From the NCBI RefSeq assembly GCF_001262495.1, contig NZ_LGYE01000005.1:62001-126000 (forward strand): 64,000 bases of DNA, given 5' to 3'. Shown here piece by piece: positions 60,707 through 64,000 of this stretch. The translations under genes and the position numbers were made by a program. A model generated the notes under the pieces. The model worked only from the letters and a program-made list of their open reading frames with translations. It was not told the DNA's origin and made no database searches. Position 1 is the first letter of the stretch; the number at the start of each line of letters is the position of its first letter. This stretch comes from Microbacterium sp. GCS4. GTDB lineage: Bacteria > Actinomycetota > Actinomycetes > Actinomycetales > Microbacteriaceae.

Positions 60707-61147
60707 ATGTCGACCCGAGACGACCTGCTGAAGCTGGACAATCAACTGTGCTTCGCCGTGGTCACGGCGGCACGCAACGTCGTGGCGATCTACCGGCCGA
60801 TCCTCGAGCCGCTCGGGCTCACGCATCCGCAATACCTGGTCATGCTGGCGCTGTGGGAGAAGGCGCCGCGCCCGTTGAACGACCTCGCGGCCGACCTCGC
60901 GCTCGACCCGGCCACCGCTTCTCCGCTCGTGAAGCGTCTCGAGTCCGACGGACTCGTGACCCGGCAGCGCAGCGCGCAGGACGAGCGCCGGCTCGACATC
61001 GCGCTCACGGACGCCGGACGGGCGTTGCGCGAGCGGGCACTCGACGTGCCCCATCAGGTCATGGCGGCCGTGGGCATGGACATCGACCAGATATCCGCGC
61101 TGCGCGACGGGCTGTCGAGGTTCGCGGGGCGACGACAGGACGCCTGA
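60707..61147 (+). CDS. MarR family transcriptional regulator
   Basis: The 146-residue winged-helix regulator has an N-terminal dimer helix, LGLTHPQYLVMLALWEKAPR, and the recognition helix region LALDPATASPLVKRLESDGL. The wing VTRQRSAQDERRLDIALTDAG follows. LDNQLCFAVVTAARN with Cys near residue 16 resembles the OhrR/MgrA-like group, whose reactive cysteine senses organic peroxides. That is suggestive only, as no ohr gene is nearby. It is divergent from the zinc-ribbon gene, with the operator between. Confidence 0.9.
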   Translation: MSTRDDLLKLDNQLCFAVVTAARNVVAIYRPILEPLGLTHPQYLVMLALWEKAPRPLNDLAADLALDPATASPLVKRLESDGLVTRQRSAQDERRLDIALTDAGRALRERALDVPHQVMAAVGMDIDQISALRDGLSRFAGRRQDA

Positions 61148-61198
61148 CCGCTCCGCCGACACCGTCCACAGGGTCCGAGCTGTCGCCGAGCATCCACC

Positions 61199-61210
61199 TA
61201 GGGTGGAGGC
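61199..61210 (+). promoter_or_regulatory. -10 element of the DUF4129-moxR operon
   Basis: TAGGGT at 61199-61204 ends six bases before ATG 61211; GGAGG lies in the gap. Confidence 0.45.
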
Positions 61211-61966
61211 ATGTCGCGCACCGTCCCGCCCGAGAACCCGCGGACAACCGATGTCGCGCGACGAACGGGCCTCGCGCTTCCGCTTCTCGCCGTCGCCGGC
61301 TTCTTCGCGGTCCTCATGCTCGCTGCCGCGGTCCAAGGACATCCGATCTTCCGTACGGCAGACGACGCCGAGCCGCTCCCGACCACGACTCCGGTGCCCG
61401 AGCCTGCTCCGACGACATCGGGGCTGCCCGAGTTCGAACCTCCGCAGGATTCGATCGTCCTGACGATCCTCACGGCCGTCGTGGCCATTGTCATCGGCGC
61501 GGTGATCCTCCTCGTCCTGTTCTTCGGACTCCGCCTCCTGGTACGCACCCTGATGAGCCTGTGGCACGGGCGCCGTCTGCGTCGTCGCGGCGGCGCGGAC
61601 GTCGCCGTGGGTGCCGTCGCCGCAGAGCCCGCGCCGACGGATGCTCCGGATGCGGTCGAGATCCGTCGGGGGATCGCCGAAGCGCGCGTCGCGATCGAGC
61701 GGGACGACATCCCCGCGGACGCGATCGTCGCCGCCTGGATCGGTCTCGAGGAATCCGCCGCGGATGCCGGGGTCATCCGTGGCGCGTCGGAGACGGCAGC
61801 GGAGTTCACGGTGCGCATCCTCGCGCGACGCGCGTCGATCACCCGCGAGGTCGCACGACTGCTGCGGCTGTACGAGGACGTGCGCTTCGGGGGACTCGTC
61901 ACGACGGAGCACGATCGTGAGGTGGCCGCGCAGTGTCTGCGATCGATCGAGGAGGGATGGCGATGA
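61211..61966 (+). CDS. DUF4129 domain membrane protein
   Basis: The 251-residue protein has two membrane spans at about residues 22-43 and 81-107, flanking a Pro/Thr-rich extracellular stretch (PLPTTTPVPEPAPTTSG). The cytoplasmic C-terminal domain AWIGLEESAADAGV, RGASETAAEFTVRILARRAS and LLRLYEDVRFGG is the DUF4129 signature. The domain is often at the end of transglutaminase-like membrane proteins and travels with MoxR and DUF58 genes. Its stop overlaps the next start (ATGA). Confidence 0.88.
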   Translation: MSRTVPPENPRTTDVARRTGLALPLLAVAGFFAVLMLAAAVQGHPIFRTADDAEPLPTTTPVPEPAPTTSGLPEFEPPQDSIVLTILTAVVAIVIGAVILLVLFFGLRLLVRTLMSLWHGRRLRRRGGADVAVGAVAAEPAPTDAPDAVEIRRGIAEARVAIERDDIPADAIVAAWIGLEESAADAGVIRGASETAAEFTVRILARRASITREVARLLRLYEDVRFGGLVTTEHDREVAAQCLRSIEEGWR

Positions 61967-62487
61967 GGCGGAGGATCCTCGTACTCGTGGTCGGCGCCGT
62001 TCTCGTCGTCGCCGTACCTCTGCTGCTGACCGCCGTCGGCGCGCCCTACGACTTCGCCCTTTCTTGGGCGCTGCTGGCGGTCGCGCTCATGCTCCTCACC
62101 CGCCCGACGCTCGTCGACGAGAGCGGGGCCTGGCCTCCGCCCGCGCCATCGAGCTCCGCGCAGGGCTCGGACGTGTCCCGGCTCGCCTGGTCGATCAACA
62201 GCCGCACGGGCATCGCAGGCCACGCGGTGATCCGTCGGGTCGACCGCGTGCTGCGACGTCGGCTCGCCCGCCACGGACTCGACCCCGAGGACCCCGCGGA
62301 TCGGCTGCGCATCGATGAGCTCCTCGGTACCGGCGTCCTCGACCTGATCCGCGCGAGAGAGGTGCGCGGCGCGGATGTCGAGAGAGTCCTCGACGCGCTC
62401 GACCGCCTCCCCGAACAGGGCTCGCCACCCGGCGATGCCCGCACACTGACCGACCCCACCGCCCAGGAGAGAACGCATGACCGCTGA
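61963..62487 (+). CDS. Membrane protein of the moxR operon
   Basis: The 174-residue protein has two N-terminal spans (ILVLVVGAVLVVAVPLLLTA and FALSWALLAVALMLLT) and a cytoplasmic C-terminal part with charged helices (HAVIRRVDRVLRRRLARHGL...RLRIDELLGTGVLDL). I do not recognise a named family. ATG 61963 was chosen because it overlaps the previous stop. The end overlaps moxR by 11 bases, so it is clearly part of this operon and probably of the same membrane assembly. Confidence 0.8.
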   Translation: MRRRILVLVVGAVLVVAVPLLLTAVGAPYDFALSWALLAVALMLLTRPTLVDESGAWPPPAPSSSAQGSDVSRLAWSINSRTGIAGHAVIRRVDRVLRRRLARHGLDPEDPADRLRIDELLGTGVLDLIRAREVRGADVERVLDALDRLPEQGSPPGDARTLTDPTAQERTHDR

Positions 62488-63445
62488 GACCGTCGACATC
62501 GCCGCCGCCGGACGCCGCATCCTGGAGGGGGTGCGCACCGCCGTCGTGGGCATGGACGAACCCCTGACGCTCGCGCTCGCGAGCATCCTCGCCGGTGGTC
62601 ACGTGCTGTTCGAGGACGTTCCCGGACTCGGCAAGACGCTCGCCGCCCGAAGCCTCGCCGCAGCGCTCGGGCTCGACTTCCGGCGTCTGCAGTGCACGCC
62701 TGACATGCTTCCGGGCGACGTCACAGGCTCGTCGGTGTACGTCCCCGCCACGGGATCGTTCGAGTTCCGACCGGGGCCCATCTTCACGGGACTACTGCTC
62801 GCGGACGAGATCAACCGCACGACGCCCAAGACCCAATCAGCGATGCTCGAGGCGATGGCGGAGCGTCAGGTCACCGTCGACGGCGTCCGACACGCGCTCG
62901 CCGATCCCTTCCACGTGATCGCCACGTCCAACCCGATCGAGTACGAAGGGACGTACGCGCTGCCCGAGGCGCAGTTGGACCGCTTCATGGTCAGGCTGTC
63001 GGTCGGCTACCCCACGACCGACGACGAGTCGCGGATCGTCTCGGAGCGGATCAGGAGGCGCAGTGCCGATGCGCCCGTGGAGCCCGTCGTCGACAGCGCG
63101 CAGCTCCGCGGCATCCAGGATGCCGTCGAGCGCATCCACGTCGATGCGGATGTGATCGCGTACTGCGTCGATCTGGCTCGCGCGACCCGGACGGCCGCGA
63201 CGGTCTCGGTGGGAGCTTCGCCCCGCGGTTCGCAGGCGCTCGTGCTGCTCGGTCGTGCGCTGGCGGCTCTCGACGGACGTGACTACGTGCGCCCCGACGA
63301 CGTCAAGCGCATCGCGGTCCCGGTGCTCGCACATCGGCTGACGCTCACTCCGCAGGCCTGGGCGCAGGGCACGGATCCCGCCTCGGTCGTCGAGGCCGCG
63401 CTCGCGCAGACACCCGTCCCACCCACCGCATCCGTCGCACGATGA
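62477..63445 (+). CDS. MoxR family AAA+ ATPase
   Basis: The 322-residue AAA+ chaperone-like ATPase has Walker A EDVPGLGKTLAARSLA, Walker B LLADEINRTTPKTQSAML, sensor 1 in VIATSNPIEYEGTYALPEAQ, and sensor 2 near SVGASPRGSQALVLLGRALA. GSFEFRPGPIF is typical of MoxR. These ATPases mature or activate partner proteins, commonly with a DUF58 protein as partner, as encoded next. It overlaps both neighbours. Confidence 0.95.
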   Translation: MTAETVDIAAAGRRILEGVRTAVVGMDEPLTLALASILAGGHVLFEDVPGLGKTLAARSLAAALGLDFRRLQCTPDMLPGDVTGSSVYVPATGSFEFRPGPIFTGLLLADEINRTTPKTQSAMLEAMAERQVTVDGVRHALADPFHVIATSNPIEYEGTYALPEAQLDRFMVRLSVGYPTTDDESRIVSERIRRRSADAPVEPVVDSAQLRGIQDAVERIHVDADVIAYCVDLARATRTAATVSVGASPRGSQALVLLGRALAALDGRDYVRPDDVKRIAVPVLAHRLTLTPQAWAQGTDPASVVEAALAQTPVPPTASVAR

Positions 63446-64000
63446 CGGAGGAGGTCCGGTCCGAGTCGCGGATGCCGGTGCGATGGCACCGGAGTCCGGT
63501 GGTGGCCGTCGGCATCATCGGCTCGGCGCTGGTCGCCGTCGTCGGTCTTGCGATGTCCCGAGCCGACCTGGTCGCGATCGGACTCCCGCTCGCCCTCGCA
63601 TCGACGTGGGCGCTGCTGCGGCGCCCGACGAGCGCCTCCGTGAGCGTCGCGTTGCGGGCGCGCACCGCCGACGGGGAGACGGGAGCCGAGGTGTGCGGTG
63701 CGGTCGACGTGCAGGCTCCCGCCGACCTCGACTGGATCCAGCTCGCGGTGGACCAGGGTGGACGCCGGGCGGGCCTCGTCGACGTGCCGCCCGGGCGCGG
63801 CGTCGTCACCACCTCGACCCGCCCGCTGCACTCGGGACCGGTCGAGCTGCTCGCGGTGACCGGGCGCTCGATCTCCGTCGACGGTGCCTGGGCCTCCGGG
63901 GTCGGGGAGCGGGTCTCGCTCGACTGGCGCGTCCCGCCGAGACGACACGACGTGGGGCGGCTGCCGCTCGCCCCTCGCCTCCTGGGCCTCCACGGAGGGC
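63442..64000 (+). CDS. DUF58 domain protein, cut by the right edge
   Basis: The first 186 codons are open to the end of the window. A basic N-terminus is followed by two membrane spans (VAVGIIGSALVAVVGLAM and LVAIGLPLALASTWALL), then a beta-rich region (SASVSVALRARTADGETGAE). RLPLAPRLLGLHGG at the edge is the run-up to the usual DUF58 motif region. ATG 63442 overlaps the moxR stop (ATGA). DUF58 proteins are the standard MoxR partners; the vWA-like domain would lie outside the window. Confidence 0.88.
   Translation, partial: MTEEVRSESRMPVRWHRSPVVAVGIIGSALVAVVGLAMSRADLVAIGLPLALASTWALLRRPTSASVSVALRARTADGETGAEVCGAVDVQAPADLDWIQLAVDQGGRRAGLVDVPPGRGVVTTSTRPLHSGPVELLAVTGRSISVDGAWASGVGERVSLDWRVPPRRHDVGRLPLAPRLLGLHGG

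Noticed and set aside
1-64000. tRNA, rRNA, insertion sequence or prophage
   Set aside because: All gaps were read; none exceeds about 280 bases, no cloverleaf or transposase was recognised, and no terminal repeats with target duplications were seen.

Overview
The window is a GC-rich, gene-dense actinobacterial chromosome segment. A complete division and cell wall (dcw) cluster with sepF and divIVA (wag31), a cytochrome bc1-aa3 branch with a dihaem QcrC, and DUF3040, DUF3043, DUF6230 and DUF4129 proteins all point to Actinomycetota. The gene order fits Microbacteriaceae, most likely Microbacterium. The genus is an inference from gene content; no 16S or marker search was possible. No tRNA, rRNA, CRISPR array, insertion sequence or prophage was seen. 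No gene-free stretch exceeds 300 bases; the longest is 3002-3281, which holds a terminator and the mraZ control region.

Layout. 0-3 kb: a LysM cell-wall protein running off the left edge, an Rv2175c-type DNA-binding protein, a polyprenyl diphosphate synthase and a DUF3040 membrane protein. 3.2-21.1 kb: the dcw cluster mraZ-rsmH-ftsL-like-ftsI-murF-mraY-murD-ftsW-murG-murC-ftsQ-ftsZ, then yggS, sepF, yggT, divIVA, lspA and an RluD-type pseudouridine synthase. murE is absent from its usual slot. 21.1-24.2 kb: a TetR regulator facing a DUF6230/DUF6114/secreted-protein operon, then a GNAT acetyltransferase. 24.3-34.6 kb: dnaE, a membrane protein, hisD, nrdR, pyrD, DUF3043, an M20 dipeptidase and an ErpA-type Fe-S carrier. 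34.7-43.8 kb: the respiratory block. ctaC-ctaD-ctaF faces ctaE-qcrC-qcrA-qcrB, with rhodanese, GNAT and RidA genes between. 43.9-48.6 kb: trpD, a PHP-domain protein, a stand-alone 5'-3' exonuclease and rpsA. 48.8-55.4 kb: a tightly overlapping operon of ABC importer, acetyl-CoA synthetase, O-acetylhomoserine sulfhydrylase and CoA-binding protein. 55.4-64 kb: coaE, an MFS transporter, DUF4126, uvrB, TfoX-like, a zinc-ribbon protein facing a MarR regulator, and a DUF4129/membrane protein/MoxR/DUF58 operon cut by the right edge.

Two themes run through the window. First, many transcription units have a -10-like hexamer (usually TANNNT) ending 6-7 bases before the start codon, the signature of leaderless mRNAs. 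This was used to choose several starts. Second, most operons are translationally coupled by ATGA or GTGA overlaps. The most interesting points are the sulfur operon that pairs an acetate-producing enzyme with an acetate-activating one, a TetR operator overlapping a promoter, MraZ-box arrays on both strands, an apparent frameshift in the LysM gene, a PolX-like protein without a polymerase, and the missing murE.
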